A stretch of DNA of 64,000 bases, from assembly GCA_039024435.1 (NCBI GenBank), contig JBCCQH010000007.1, positions 1 through 64,000 on the forward strand, in the 5' to 3' direction. The stretch's first letter is position 1, and the number at the start of each line of letters is the position of its first letter. The notes under the pieces were generated by a model. That model ran no database searches. It was not told the origin of the DNA and saw only the letters and a list, made by a program, of their open reading frames with translations. The DNA comes from JBCCQH01 sp039024435 (GTDB lineage Bacteria > Bacteroidota > Bacteroidia > J057 > JADKCL01). This document shows, piece after piece, positions 34,293-42,547 of the stretch. The position numbers and the translations under genes were made by a program.

Positions 34293-35467
34293 GCGCGCCG
34301 CTTCGCCTGAACTGGGCTTTGCGTGGGGTGTACCTGACGCTTCTGGTCCAGGTGGCGATCAGTTGGGAAGCTTGGGCGCCTATGGGGCGCGGCTTCCCCC
34401 GGGTTTCGGTGGTGGCGGACTGGCCGCTGGTCGGATCGGTTCCGGAAACCGGGATGCTGGTGGTGGGAGGGACCGCCCTGTTTCTGCTTTTGGGGCGGCC
34501 CCGCCACCGCTTGGCGACTGGTCTGCTGGTCACGGCGGCCTGGATGCTGATCGCCGCCGATGTGAACCGCTTGCAGCCCTGGCTGTACCTCTATTTGCTG
34601 GTGCTCTTGCCCAACCTGTTTCCGGGCGCGCGTCCGGCGGAGGAAGTTCTGCGTTTTATCGGGTGGACCATCGCCGGAACCTGGTTTTGGAGCGGGGTGA
34701 TGAAGCTGAATCCGGCCTTTGTGAGCGAGTTTTTCCCCGATCTGTTGGGACCGTTCGGGGGAAAGGAGTTCGCAGTGGCCCATCCGGCATTGGGGTATGC
34801 GGCGGGAGTGCTGGAAGCGGGGGCGGGGGGATTGGTGCTGGTGCGGCGCACGCGGCGAATCGGAATTGGGCTCGGCTGTAGCGTACACATCTTTGCTTTG
34901 GCGGCGCTGGGGCCTTGGGGGCTGGACTGGAATGCGGTCGTGTGGCCCTGGAACGTGGCGTTTGCTGGGTTGGCAGTGCTCTGTCTTTGGCCCGCAATGC
35001 CGGTTCCCCGTTCTAGCGGCCGAAGTTGGTGGCAGCAGCCGGCGGTCCTCGTTCCGCTCGCGCTGGTGTGGCTCTTTCCCCTGGGAAACTTTTTCGGCCA
35101 CTGGGATCATTTCCTTTCCCACAGCTTTTACTCGGGGCGCCTCCCCAATGCGATCTTCTATTTCCACCCCGATGACCGTTTTGCACTGCCGGAAGCGGCC
35201 CGGCCTTACGTGCTGCACGTGCGCGGAGAGCCGGAATACCTGCTGCCACTCGAGTTTTGGGCCTTGGGGGAATTGCGGATTCCGGGTTACCCCGAGGTGC
35301 GGGTCCGGAGGGCGGTGGCGCGGCAGCTTTGCGATTGTTTGCGGCAACCCCACCGAGCGGGTTTGCACCTCACCCACCGGGCAGATGGGACGGCAGATAT
35401 CCGTACGGAACGGATCGCCTGTCCGGCGCTTTTGCCCCGTAGTTTTACTTTTCAATCCCACAATTGA
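34289..35467 (+). CDS. Polytopic membrane protein, DoxX/HTTM-like
   Basis: A 392-residue protein with about seven hydrophobic helices, including YLTLLVQVAISWEAW, MLVVGGTALFLLLG, LATGLLVTAAWMLIA, WLYLYLLVLLPNLF, VAFAGLAVLCLWP and VLVPLALVWLFPLG. The motif WTIAGTWFWSGVMKLNPAF resembles the W...KLNP...F segment of DoxX/MauE and HTTM-type membrane proteins. The last ~110 residues are soluble. It overlaps the gene before it by 4 bp and is followed after 3 bp by the SIMPL gene. Specific function unknown. Confidence 0.6.
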   Translation: MSAPLRLNWALRGVYLTLLVQVAISWEAWAPMGRGFPRVSVVADWPLVGSVPETGMLVVGGTALFLLLGRPRHRLATGLLVTAAWMLIAADVNRLQPWLYLYLLVLLPNLFPGARPAEEVLRFIGWTIAGTWFWSGVMKLNPAFVSEFFPDLLGPFGGKEFAVAHPALGYAAGVLEAGAGGLVLVRRTRRIGIGLGCSVHIFALAALGPWGLDWNAVVWPWNVAFAGLAVLCLWPAMPVPRSSGRSWWQQPAVLVPLALVWLFPLGNFFGHWDHFLSHSFYSGRLPNAIFYFHPDDRFALPEAARPYVLHVRGEPEYLLPLEFWALGELRIPGYPEVRVRRAVARQLCDCLRQPHRAGLHLTHRADGTADIRTERIACPALLPRSFTFQSHN

Positions 35468-35470
35468 GTT

Positions 35471-36481
35471 ATGCATACCATGAAATATTTCTTTTTATTC
35501 TGCGCGTGCCTGGGTTGCGTTTCGCTGGCATTCGGGCAGGCTTCCGGCAACGTCAATTACGATTACTACGGCAATTCCGGGTATTCGGGAACGCCACCCG
35601 GAGATTTTGAGCTGAATCCAGCCTGGAGCGGGAGTACCCCCAATCAATTGATCATCAAAGTGGAAGGCTTGTACAATGCGCAGGCGGACAAACAAATTGC
35701 CATTTTCAGCCTGGTCCAGGTCGGCAAGTCGATTGAGGAGGTCAATCAATTGCTCGACGCACGGATTCGCGGGATCCAGCGGGCCCTCGATTCATTGGGA
35801 ACGGAAACTGAATTGTTCATCGACATGATTTCTTTCGTTCCAATGTACGAGTACGAAACGGAGAAGAAGCTGTTCAGCAAAAAGACCTACAATGAGATTC
35901 CCAAGGGATTTGAGCTGAAAAAGAACTTGCACATCGGGTTTCGCGATGGCAATTTGCTGAATGACATCGTTGCGATTTGTGCGGGCCAAGAAGTCTACGA
36001 TCTCGTGCGGGTGGCCTACGTGTCGGACCATTTTGAAGCGATCAAAGACAGCCTGCGGGACCACGCTTTTGCGGCTTACTCGCGGATCCTGGATCATCAC
36101 CAGCGCATCTTGAATCGGCCACTGGATGAGCGCCGGCGATCAATCAACGAAGGGTTCAATGTCAGCTATCCCACGGAATCATACCGTTCCTACCAAGCTT
36201 TTAGCCGGGCCCGCCTGGATGCCGGGAAAGCCCAGGTCAATGACACCCGCAAGCCTACGACGCAGCACTATGTCCCGGCGTATTTCCGCCGGCACGAATT
36301 TGTCTTGCATCCAGAAATCATCGAGCCGACGATTCAGTTGGTGTACGCGCTCGAAGTGCGCATCGATCTTTCGGAGGAGACACCGGAGAAGGCCCCGGAG
36401 CCGATCATCAAGATCGAGAAAGAAAGAGAGTTGCTCATCGTCACGCCGAACGGGGAACTACAGCGGATCAAAATCGATTGA
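35471..36481 (+). CDS. Exported SIMPL-domain (DUF541) protein
   Basis: A 336-residue exported protein with a signal peptide (MHTMKYFFLFCACLGCVSLA, second ATG at 35480). The SIMPL-like domain covers about residues 55-260: it has an initial IIKVEGLYNAQADKQIAIFS strand, the Gly-Lys-Ser-x-Glu-Glu-Val helix, the ARIRGIQRALDSLG helix, and FVPMYEYETEKKLFSKKTYN. SIMPL proteins in other bacteria are periplasmic and implicated in stress resistance, but their biochemistry is unclear. It is the third gene of the operon 33813-36481 and its stop is only 4 bp from the convergent endonuclease V stop. Confidence 0.72.
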   Translation: MHTMKYFFLFCACLGCVSLAFGQASGNVNYDYYGNSGYSGTPPGDFELNPAWSGSTPNQLIIKVEGLYNAQADKQIAIFSLVQVGKSIEEVNQLLDARIRGIQRALDSLGTETELFIDMISFVPMYEYETEKKLFSKKTYNEIPKGFELKKNLHIGFRDGNLLNDIVAICAGQEVYDLVRVAYVSDHFEAIKDSLRDHAFAAYSRILDHHQRILNRPLDERRRSINEGFNVSYPTESYRSYQAFSRARLDAGKAQVNDTRKPTTQHYVPAYFRRHEFVLHPEIIEPTIQLVYALEVRIDLSEETPEKAPEPIIKIEKERELLIVTPNGELQRIKID

Positions 36482-36485
36482 TTGA

Positions 36486-37178
36486 TCACAAGCGGGTGCC
36501 GGGGCGGTGGTCTCCTTTGGCGAAGGCTCGGCAAGCTTGGTCAGCCCGGCGGATCGGCTCGATGACCCGGTAGGGGCCGGCCAGGGCCAGAGCGATGGCG
36601 ACGCTTTCGGCCAGGCTCACGCGGTGGCCGGGACTCACAAAGATGGATTTGACGCCGGTGACTGAACGGAGGATCTGGCCCACGATTTCTCCGTCGACGG
36701 TGACCGGGGCGGTGCTGCCCCGGGTTTCGGCGGGGGGATGGGCATAGCGGACCAAAGGTTCTTTGGCGACGCCGATGCTCGGCAAATCAAGGTGCAGCCC
36801 GAGCCAGGATGCGACCCCAAACTTGCGGGGGTGGGCCCGACCGTGGCCATCGACGATCAAAAGATCGGGGCGCTGGCCGAGGTGCGCCATCAGCCGCTTC
36901 AGGGCGGAAACAAGCACTGGACCCTCCCGAAAGGCAAAATAGCCGGGGTGGTAAGCTTCGGTCACTTTTTCTTGGGCGAGGTAGATCTGAGATGGTCCGG
37001 ACGGCCAGGATGATGCGTCGAGGGCGACGTAGGCGTCATTTTGGCCAGCGTACTGCACATCCAGGGTGACCACGAGGGCGCCTGGGGCGGGAAATCCGAC
37101 CCGCAGACCAGTGGGCAGCACTACCTGAGGAGCGAGGCGTGTTTGTTCGGCTTTGAGCTGAAGAAGATCCATGGCCAT
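36486..37178 (-). CDS. nfi: Endonuclease V
   Basis: Cleaves DNA near deaminated bases, mainly deoxyinosine, for alternative excision repair. The 230-residue protein shows the conserved catalytic set: DVQYAGQ (first Asp), YHPGYFAFREGPVLVSAL (the Glu), VDGHGRAHPRKFGVASWLG (second Asp) and SIGVAKEPL, SPGHRVSL. ATG 37178 was chosen (37172 is an alternative); codons upstream lack conservation. It stands alone, convergent with the SIMPL gene. Confidence 0.95.
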   Translation of the reverse strand: MAMDLLQLKAEQTRLAPQVVLPTGLRVGFPAPGALVVTLDVQYAGQNDAYVALDASSWPSGPSQIYLAQEKVTEAYHPGYFAFREGPVLVSALKRLMAHLGQRPDLLIVDGHGRAHPRKFGVASWLGLHLDLPSIGVAKEPLVRYAHPPAETRGSTAPVTVDGEIVGQILRSVTGVKSIFVSPGHRVSLAESVAIALALAGPYRVIEPIRRADQACRAFAKGDHRPGTRL

Positions 37179-37208
37179 AAGGCATTCAATTTGGCAGGCA
37201 CGGAGCAA

Positions 37209-37553
37209 ATTCCCAAATCGCTACTTTGGTCAGCCAAATGAGCCATTGATCAGGAAGGTAAGAAGGGGAAGGGCGCAAAAGTCGGATGGGGTAGGTACAA
37301 AAAAATTAGGGGACTCAACCACTATTGTGGGAGTCAACCCTAACCCTTGCTCTTGCTTGATACAATAATAGGGAAGGCAAGTCAGGTGCCCAAGGGGAAT
37401 TGAGAAAATCCTTACGTGCTCAAAAATATTTATCACGAAAAAATAACGTTTAAAGCGGTTTTAAGATATTTATTTAAAAGATTTACCTTACGCATTAAGG
37501 GGAGATTACGGCCCGAAAGATTTTCTGATTTTTTCCGCATTGAAAAAAGTTGC
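37209..37553. other. Intergenic region upstream of tetR
   Basis: About 345 bp, AT-rich in its second half, with no convincing ORF. In-frame codons continue upstream of the TetR start but encode no conserved sequence. Confidence 0.4.
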
Positions 37554-37579
37554 TATTTTTACATACCAAACGTTCAGTA
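37554..37579 (+). promoter_or_regulatory. tetR -7 box and TetR operator 1
   Basis: TATTTTTA (37554-37561, close to TAnnTTTG) is followed by the 16-bp pseudo-palindrome TACCAAACGTTCAGTA (37564-37579), which ends 4 bp before ATG 37584. The symmetric core is TACnnAACGTTnnGTA. A second copy precedes or overlaps the start of the next gene. Autoregulation is inferred. Confidence 0.7.
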
Positions 37580-37583
37580 TAAT

Positions 37584-38138
37584 ATGCCCCGACAGAAGAC
37601 CACCCGTGAGGAAATCATCCGAAAAAGCATCCAGGTTTTTCGGGAAAAAGGTTACTACCGCACAAACATGCAAGACCTGGCGCAGGCGACCGGCCTGACC
37701 AAGGGCGCTTTTTATCATCACTTTTCGAACAAGGAAGACGTGATGCGGCAGGCGTTGCGGGCGTCGGTGTCGCTGTTTGAGCAGCGGGTATTTCGGATTG
37801 CTTACGCGGAAGGACTCAGCCGGACGGAGAAGTTTGCCCAAATGAGCGAGAAGGCTTACCGGGCATTCACTACGGGGGAGGGGGGATGCATTTTTGCCAA
37901 TACCATTCTGGAAACGGTGCACGTGGAAGCTTCATTTGTGGACGAGTTGGTGGAATTTTTTCGGCATTGGGAACGGGCGCTGGAAGAGATTTTCCGGGGT
38001 CGGTACGGGCCGGAGGAGGTGCAAGACGCAGTGCAACAGACCATTGCGGACATCGAAGGATCGATCATTTTGATGCAATTGTACCGCGATCCCACGTACC
38101 TGGAACGGGCGCTGGCGCGGGCCGGAAAGAAACTGTAA
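37584..38138 (+). CDS. TetR-family transcriptional regulator
   Basis: A 184-residue repressor. ATG 37584 gives MPRQKTTREEIIRKSIQVF, the usual start immediately before the helix-turn-helix domain; the open frame upstream has no conservation. The TetR_N domain spans about residues 7-55 with YRTNMQDLAQATGLTKGAFY and HHFSNKEDVM. The C-terminal ligand-binding domain resembles the TetR_C class with the GGCIFANTILET segment, which follows CDS like AcuR/NemR types. The probable operator lies in its own promoter and in that of the next gene, so it likely controls both. Confidence 0.92.
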   Translation: MPRQKTTREEIIRKSIQVFREKGYYRTNMQDLAQATGLTKGAFYHHFSNKEDVMRQALRASVSLFEQRVFRIAYAEGLSRTEKFAQMSEKAYRAFTTGEGGCIFANTILETVHVEASFVDELVEFFRHWERALEEIFRGRYGPEEVQDAVQQTIADIEGSIILMQLYRDPTYLERALARAGKKL

Positions 38139-38172
38139 TATTTTTGTGATGGATCATACCCAACGTTCAGTA
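38139..38172 (+). promoter_or_regulatory. -7 box and TetR operator 2 at the alpha/beta hydrolase start
   Basis: TATTTTTG (38139-38146) fits TAnnTTTG. TACCCAACGTTCAGTA (38157-38172) matches operator 1 at 15 of 16 positions and has the same TACnnAACGTTnnGTA symmetry. It lies within the first codons of the hydrolase ORF, at the expected transcription start. Confidence 0.7.
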
Positions 38173-39069
38173 CACAAATTGGCATCGGGGAAATTTCCCC
38201 GGAAGCCGCTGGAGGTCACCACCTTGGATGGGGTTACGCTCCAGGGCTATCTGATAGTGCCCGAAACGCCGAAAGCCGTGGTCATGCTTAATCCGGGTAC
38301 GGCGGCGAAAAAGGAGTTTTACCTGCCGTTTGTAGAGTACCTGGCGGAAAATGGCTATCTCACCTGCTTGTGGGACTACCGGGGCAGCGGCGAATCCGCT
38401 CCGCCGAGTTTGCGGGGCTGCGATTACCGCATGATCGACTACGGGTTGCAGGACATACCGGCGATCAAGGCCGATTTGCGGCGGCGGTTCCCCGATTTGC
38501 CATTGCTGATATTTGGGCACAGCGTCGGGGGGCAAATGATTGGTTTCCTGCCCGACCTAGAGGACATCGCGGGGATGGTGGGGTTTGCGGTGTCTACAGG
38601 CTACATGTGGCATATGCCCTGGGGCTATCGCTTGCAATCCTGGTTTTTCTTTTATCTGTTTTCGCCGCTGAGCGTTCTCCTGACGGGATACGTTGCGGCC
38701 AAACGGTTTGGGATCATGGAAGACTTACCGCGCAATGTTGTTCGGCAATGGCGCCGGTACTGTGAGCAGAAGGACTATTTCTTTGCTCAACGGATCTACG
38801 GCCGTGCGGTACCCAAAGGCCGGTTCACGGAGCTTCCCTTCCCGGTCCACATCTTTTGGTCGACCGATGACCCGATTTCGAATGCACGGTCGGTGCCGAC
38901 GTTCTGGGGGCATGCTCGGAGTAAGCGGGGGATTTCATTTACCCGGATCGAGCCGAAAAAGGAGGGGTTGGGAAAACTGGGACACTTTGGGTTTTTCAAG
39001 CGGCGACAGCGGGAGGCATTGTGGGGAAGAGCACTGGCCAAGCTGAACGAAATGATAGGGGTAAAATAA
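38149..39069 (+). CDS. Alpha/beta-hydrolase
   Basis: A 306-residue hydrolase from ATG 38149 (GTG 38146 and TTG 38179 are alternatives; since the operator and predicted transcription start lie here, TTG 38179 could be real). The fold begins with VTTLDGVTLQGYLIVPE, the oxyanion-side VVMLNPGTAAKKEFY, WDYRGSGES, then the nucleophile elbow GHSVGGQ (Ser). The acid is probably in STDDPIS and the base His in LGHFGFF. A hydrophobic lid (SWFFFYLFSPLSVLLTGYV) suggests membrane proximity or a lipophilic substrate. The substrate is unknown; the adjacent TetR suggests induction by it. Confidence 0.85.
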   Translation: MDHTQRSVHKLASGKFPRKPLEVTTLDGVTLQGYLIVPETPKAVVMLNPGTAAKKEFYLPFVEYLAENGYLTCLWDYRGSGESAPPSLRGCDYRMIDYGLQDIPAIKADLRRRFPDLPLLIFGHSVGGQMIGFLPDLEDIAGMVGFAVSTGYMWHMPWGYRLQSWFFFYLFSPLSVLLTGYVAAKRFGIMEDLPRNVVRQWRRYCEQKDYFFAQRIYGRAVPKGRFTELPFPVHIFWSTDDPISNARSVPTFWGHARSKRGISFTRIEPKKEGLGKLGHFGFFKRRQREALWGRALAKLNEMIGVK

Positions 39070-39071
39070 GC

Positions 39072-39104
39072 AAGGAGCAAAAACCAACTCGGCTTTTGCT
39101 CCTT
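39072..39104. terminator. Shared terminator between convergent genes
   Basis: AAGGAGCAAAA (39072-39082) and TTTTGCTCCTT (39094-39104) form a perfect 11-bp stem. T and A runs on both sides allow it to work for the hydrolase gene and for the rhodopsin gene. Confidence 0.8.
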
Positions 39105-39178
39105 AGGAACGTTGTACTGTACAGTTATTTAACTAAATAATGGCTTATTTATCTTTCCGTTTCCGGAAGAGAGATCAC

Positions 39179-39916
39179 TTACGCGTGAGAGGTATCGCCC
39201 TTAGAAGCAGTGACTGCTACCGTGTAGACCACGAGGCCGAATCCAATCTTGTTAATTGCGTCAGCAATGTTGTAGAACAGGTCAACGTTCGACGAATCCC
39301 AGCCGAGGCCAGTATTCAACCATCCACCTGGCATGCACATGTAACCAATCGGGTAAACTGCCCAACCTACCAGGACGAACCATGCGAGGATATTGATACC
39401 CCGGATGACGGCCGGATCGTTGGAGCTTTTAGCCAAAGTGGCCACTTCACCAAACCAAGCGGTGTAAAGAATATAAACGTATCCTAAGGTGGAGATAACA
39501 CCCCAGATCACACTGTGAGAAGTAGATCCATCCGTGAATGCTTCACCAATGTACCCTGCAACCAACATAAGGACCGAAGCGCCGATAAGCTTCCAAAGAA
39601 GCGGCTGCTTAGCACCTGCTGGCTTTGTGAGGAGGAAAAATTCCACACACATGAGGGGTACCGTCAGCGTCCAGTCGATGTAACGAAGCGCCGTTGGGTT
39701 CTCACCCGTGGCGATGTATACGTCGCGCATATAATAATAGTGAACTGCTGCGATACCGGTGATCAGACCGGAGATCAGGAGAGAGAGTTTCCATTTGCCT
39801 TCAACCCGGCTTCTTTCGAAGAAGAAGAAAACCGAGGCGGCAAACATTGCCATGTAACCCGTGAAAAATGTAAACGCTACCGGGTCATCTTTTGGAATTG
39901 TGAGTACACCCAACAT
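39179..39916 (-). CDS. Proteorhodopsin, light-driven proton pump (green type)
   Basis: A 245-residue seven-helix retinal protein of the inner membrane that pumps protons outward in light. The ATG at 39916 (MLGVLTIPKDDPVAF) is preferred to the ATG at 39946. The helix-C segment RYIDWTLTVPLMCVE gives the motif D81-T85-E92, the DTE pattern of H+ pumps (not NDQ sodium or NTQ chloride pumps). The spectral-tuning position has Met89, as in green-absorbing forms. The proton-acceptor partner His is H59 in AAVHYYYMRD. The retinal Schiff-base Lys is K223 in ADAINKIGFG. No carotenoid or retinal-synthesis gene is in the window, so retinal must be supplied from elsewhere. Confidence 0.95.
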   Translation of the reverse strand: MLGVLTIPKDDPVAFTFFTGYMAMFAASVFFFFERSRVEGKWKLSLLISGLITGIAAVHYYYMRDVYIATGENPTALRYIDWTLTVPLMCVEFFLLTKPAGAKQPLLWKLIGASVLMLVAGYIGEAFTDGSTSHSVIWGVISTLGYVYILYTAWFGEVATLAKSSNDPAVIRGINILAWFVLVGWAVYPIGYMCMPGGWLNTGLGWDSSNVDLFYNIADAINKIGFGLVVYTVAVTASKGDTSHA

Positions 39917-40313
39917 AATGTTTCTTTTAAGTTTACGTTCCAGCATTTAGAACACGGGAGCTTGAATAAAGTTTCGAAAAGCGGATTAAATTGGTCTTCG
40001 TATTGTTCGATCCTCCCGCTATCCGTAGTATTCCCTTCGTAAAATATTAGTGTTACTCAGAATAAAATATTGTAAATAAAATAAAAAAAGCAATAATAGT
40101 TTGTTTTAGGGTGTTCCATAAAAATTTAAAATGTTCAATATTTTTTTCTTAAAAGTTTATCATTTTCTGAGATTCGGGTAAAAATGTCGGTCCGGTCGGG
40201 GGCAGTTTGGCAAAATAACTCTGGCAAAATTGGGTTTGGTTTCCCCTTTCGGAAGCAAAACCCCATCATTTCCCGAATAATATTTTGCGTCATTCTTTCC
40301 GGGAAAATCTATT
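39917..40313. other. AT-rich intergenic region between rhodopsin and pcm
   Basis: About 400 bp, clearly the most AT-rich part of the window, with runs such as AAAATATTGTAAATAAAATA near 40060. I found no TAnnTTTG box for the rhodopsin gene and no gene. It likely holds the regulatory region of the rhodopsin. Confidence 0.5.
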
Positions 40314-40321
40314 TACCTTTG
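40314..40321 (+). promoter_or_regulatory. pcm -7 box next to the start codon
   Basis: TACCTTTG matches TAnnTTTG and ends only 4 nt before ATG 40326, so the transcript would begin at or next to the start codon. No clear -33 element at the usual distance was found. Confidence 0.5.
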
Positions 40322-40325
40322 TTTC

Positions 40326-40988
40326 ATGGTGGATACCTACAAGCACAAAGGCATGCGGGAAAAGCTCATCCGAATCCTGATGGACAAGGGGCTGGAAGAC
40401 CCCGCGGTCATTGAGGCGATGCGGGCGGTTCCCCGGCATGCATTTGTCGAAGGTGCCTTTGCCGAAGCCGCTTACGAAGACCGGCCGCTGCCCATCGGGG
40501 ATAGCCAAACCATCAGCCAGCCCCTGACTGTTGCTTTTCAGACGGCGATGCTCAAACTCAAAAAGGGCATGAAGACGTTGGAAATCGGAACGGGATCCGG
40601 TTATCAGGCGGCCGTTCTGTGCGCGATGGGCGCAAAAGTATTCAGTGTGGAACGCATCGCCGCCCACCATCGGCGGGCTCAGCGGGTACTCAATGATTTG
40701 GAGCTGAGGGTACGGCTGAAGCGGGGCGACGGAAGCGCAGGATGGCAGTCTTATGCCCCTTTTGACCGCATCCTGGTGACCGCAGCCAGCCCGGGTATCC
40801 CGGAAACGCTTAAAAAGCAACTGAGCATCGGAGGAAAATTGGTCATCCCGGTTGGTGAGCGGGAACGCCAGCAAATGGCTGTGGTGACTCGCCAGGCCCA
40901 AAATGAATGGGAAATCGACTGGCGGGGCTGGTTCCAATTCGTTCCCCTGATCGGACGCCACGGCTGGAAGGCCGATCCAGACCGCTGA
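40326..40988 (+). CDS. pcm: Protein-L-isoaspartate O-methyltransferase
   Basis: Repairs isoaspartyl residues in damaged proteins using S-adenosylmethionine. The 220-residue enzyme begins MVDTYKHKGMREKLIR, the usual Bacteroidota form. Family motifs are the VPRHAFVEGAFAEAAYEDRP region, IGDSQTISQPLTVAFQT, the SAM motif TLEIGTGSGYQAAVL, and the FDRILVTAASPGIPE segment. Its -7 promoter box almost touches the ATG. Confidence 0.96.
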   Translation: MVDTYKHKGMREKLIRILMDKGLEDPAVIEAMRAVPRHAFVEGAFAEAAYEDRPLPIGDSQTISQPLTVAFQTAMLKLKKGMKTLEIGTGSGYQAAVLCAMGAKVFSVERIAAHHRRAQRVLNDLELRVRLKRGDGSAGWQSYAPFDRILVTAASPGIPETLKKQLSIGGKLVIPVGERERQQMAVVTRQAQNEWEIDWRGWFQFVPLIGRHGWKADPDR

Positions 40989-41171
40989 TTTTACGGTTGA
41001 TCCCATTAAATGCACGCATTTCTTTGGAAAATTGGGACAGGTATTCCTATTTTGAGAGATACCTTGATGTATATCAGTGCTTTTACCTATTCTGCGGGGG
41101 TGTTGCGGGGCGCAATTCGGCCTCGAATTCAAAAACCCAAATGCACCGCTGCCACGAAACCTTATTATTGG

Positions 41172-42440
41172 ATGAGTATGAGTCGAAAAATTACTTTACT
41201 GTTGGTGGGCTTGTTGTTTGGATTCGCTCAGGCGGGGGCCCAGGGCTGTGGCAATGGCCGTTACACGCAGGAAATCTTCAATGATTTTACCCTGACCAGT
41301 GACATTACTTACGGGCAGAACATCAATCTGCAAAATCAAAATCAATCGCTCGAACTGGATATCTACGAGCCGATGGGCGATATGGAGCCGTTGCGGCCGC
41401 TGATCGTACTGCAGCACGGCGGGAGCTTCATTGGCGGTAGCAAAGACCAGGGCGACATCACTACACTGGCGGAACCACTGGCGCGCATGGGCTACGTGGT
41501 GGCGTCGGCGGAATATCGCTTGGGCATGGCCGGGATTCCGTTTCCGGGACCGGACTCGTCGAGCGCTTCGGAATCGGTGCTGCGGGCCGTCCATGACTTC
41601 AAGGCGGCGGTGCGGTGGTTCTACCAAAGCGCCGCGAACGGCAATCCTTACCGCATTGACACCAATCAATTGTACATCGGTGGGGTATCCGCCGGGGCGG
41701 TCTCGGCGGTGCATTACGCTTACCTGGACCAGTTGAGCGAACTTCCGGCTTACACCGATACGACCCAGCCCGGCCTGGGCGGTGGCGTGGAAGGCAACAG
41801 TGGCAACCCCGGGTACTCATCGGAGGTGGCGGGCGTGGTCAATATCTGCGGCATGGTCGCGGACACTGCCTGGATTCAGCCCGGCGATGAACCCATCGTC
41901 AGTTTGCACGGGGACCAGGACCAAATTGTCCCCTTTGGCACGGCCCTGATCTCGGTGGTCATTTACAATATTTTCGTCGTGGACGGCAGCAGCACGATCC
42001 ACGAGCGGATGAATGAAGTCGGCGTAAACAATTGCTTTTACCCAATGTACGGAGCGGACCATACCCCGCACATTGGTTCAAACGGAGCCGCCTATCAAGA
42101 TACGACCCTGCGGATCGTAACCAATTTCTTGCAACCTTTAATATGTGGCGGCGGTCCGGGCTCCTGTGGTTATCTGGTGAGCAATGACCAGCCACTGCCG
42201 GCCCACGATCTGGAAGTCTTCCCGAATCCCACCCAAGGCGCGTTGCGGGTCCGCATCCCCGAAGCCCAAGCCAACTCCTGGGAATACACCCTGACCGATC
42301 TGATGGGGCGCACCGTCGTGACCGAGCGCATCGACAACCGAAACGAAATCACCCTGGATCGGCGTTTCCCCGCCGGCATCTACCTCCTCCGCGTCCGCGT
42401 CGACCAAGGCCAATGGACACGGAAAGTGGTGTTTGAATGA
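41172..42440 (+). CDS. Secreted alpha/beta-hydrolase (esterase) with T9SS sorting domain
   Basis: A 422-residue exported protein (ATG 41172; 41178 is equivalent) with a signal peptide ending in GAQG. The hydrolase domain shows the HGGSFIGG oxyanion motif, the catalytic Ser in GVSAGAVSA (GxSxG), a Gly-rich segment GLGGGVEGNSGN, and a probable Asp/His pair in DQDQIV and YGADHTPHIG. The C-terminal ~85 residues are a T9SS type A sorting domain: LEVFPNPTQGALRVRI, YTLTDLMGRTVVTE and FPAGIYLLRVRVD ending in KVVFE. It is therefore expected to be released or attached at the cell surface. Substrate unknown; related proteins hydrolyse acyl or acetyl esters. Confidence 0.87.
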   Translation: MSMSRKITLLLVGLLFGFAQAGAQGCGNGRYTQEIFNDFTLTSDITYGQNINLQNQNQSLELDIYEPMGDMEPLRPLIVLQHGGSFIGGSKDQGDITTLAEPLARMGYVVASAEYRLGMAGIPFPGPDSSSASESVLRAVHDFKAAVRWFYQSAANGNPYRIDTNQLYIGGVSAGAVSAVHYAYLDQLSELPAYTDTTQPGLGGGVEGNSGNPGYSSEVAGVVNICGMVADTAWIQPGDEPIVSLHGDQDQIVPFGTALISVVIYNIFVVDGSSTIHERMNEVGVNNCFYPMYGADHTPHIGSNGAAYQDTTLRIVTNFLQPLICGGGPGSCGYLVSNDQPLPAHDLEVFPNPTQGALRVRIPEAQANSWEYTLTDLMGRTVVTERIDNRNEITLDRRFPAGIYLLRVRVDQGQWTRKVVFE

Positions 42441-42450
42441 TGTAATTTCG

Positions 42451-42533
42451 AGTTCCCAATTCTCTACCCTCCAATTGCCTCCTTCGCGCGACAATGCGGC
42501 TGTGTAGCAATCGAAAGTTGAGAATTGGGAACT
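42451..42533. repeat. Long inverted repeat between convergent genes
   Basis: AGTTCCCAATTCTC (42451-42464) and GAGAATTGGGAACT (42520-42533) are perfect 14-bp inverted arms around 55 bp. The sequence resembles other CAATT-rich intergenic repeats in the window. No gene lies in it. Confidence 0.7.
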
Positions 42534-42547
42534 TTTCCGTAAAAAAT

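Noticed and set aside
39179..39916. Sodium- or chloride-pumping rhodopsin
   Set aside because: The helix-C motif is D-T-E, not NDQ or NTQ.
39515..40042. Plus-strand frame of about 175 codons over the rhodopsin gene
   Set aside because: Antisense to the rhodopsin, with no motif.
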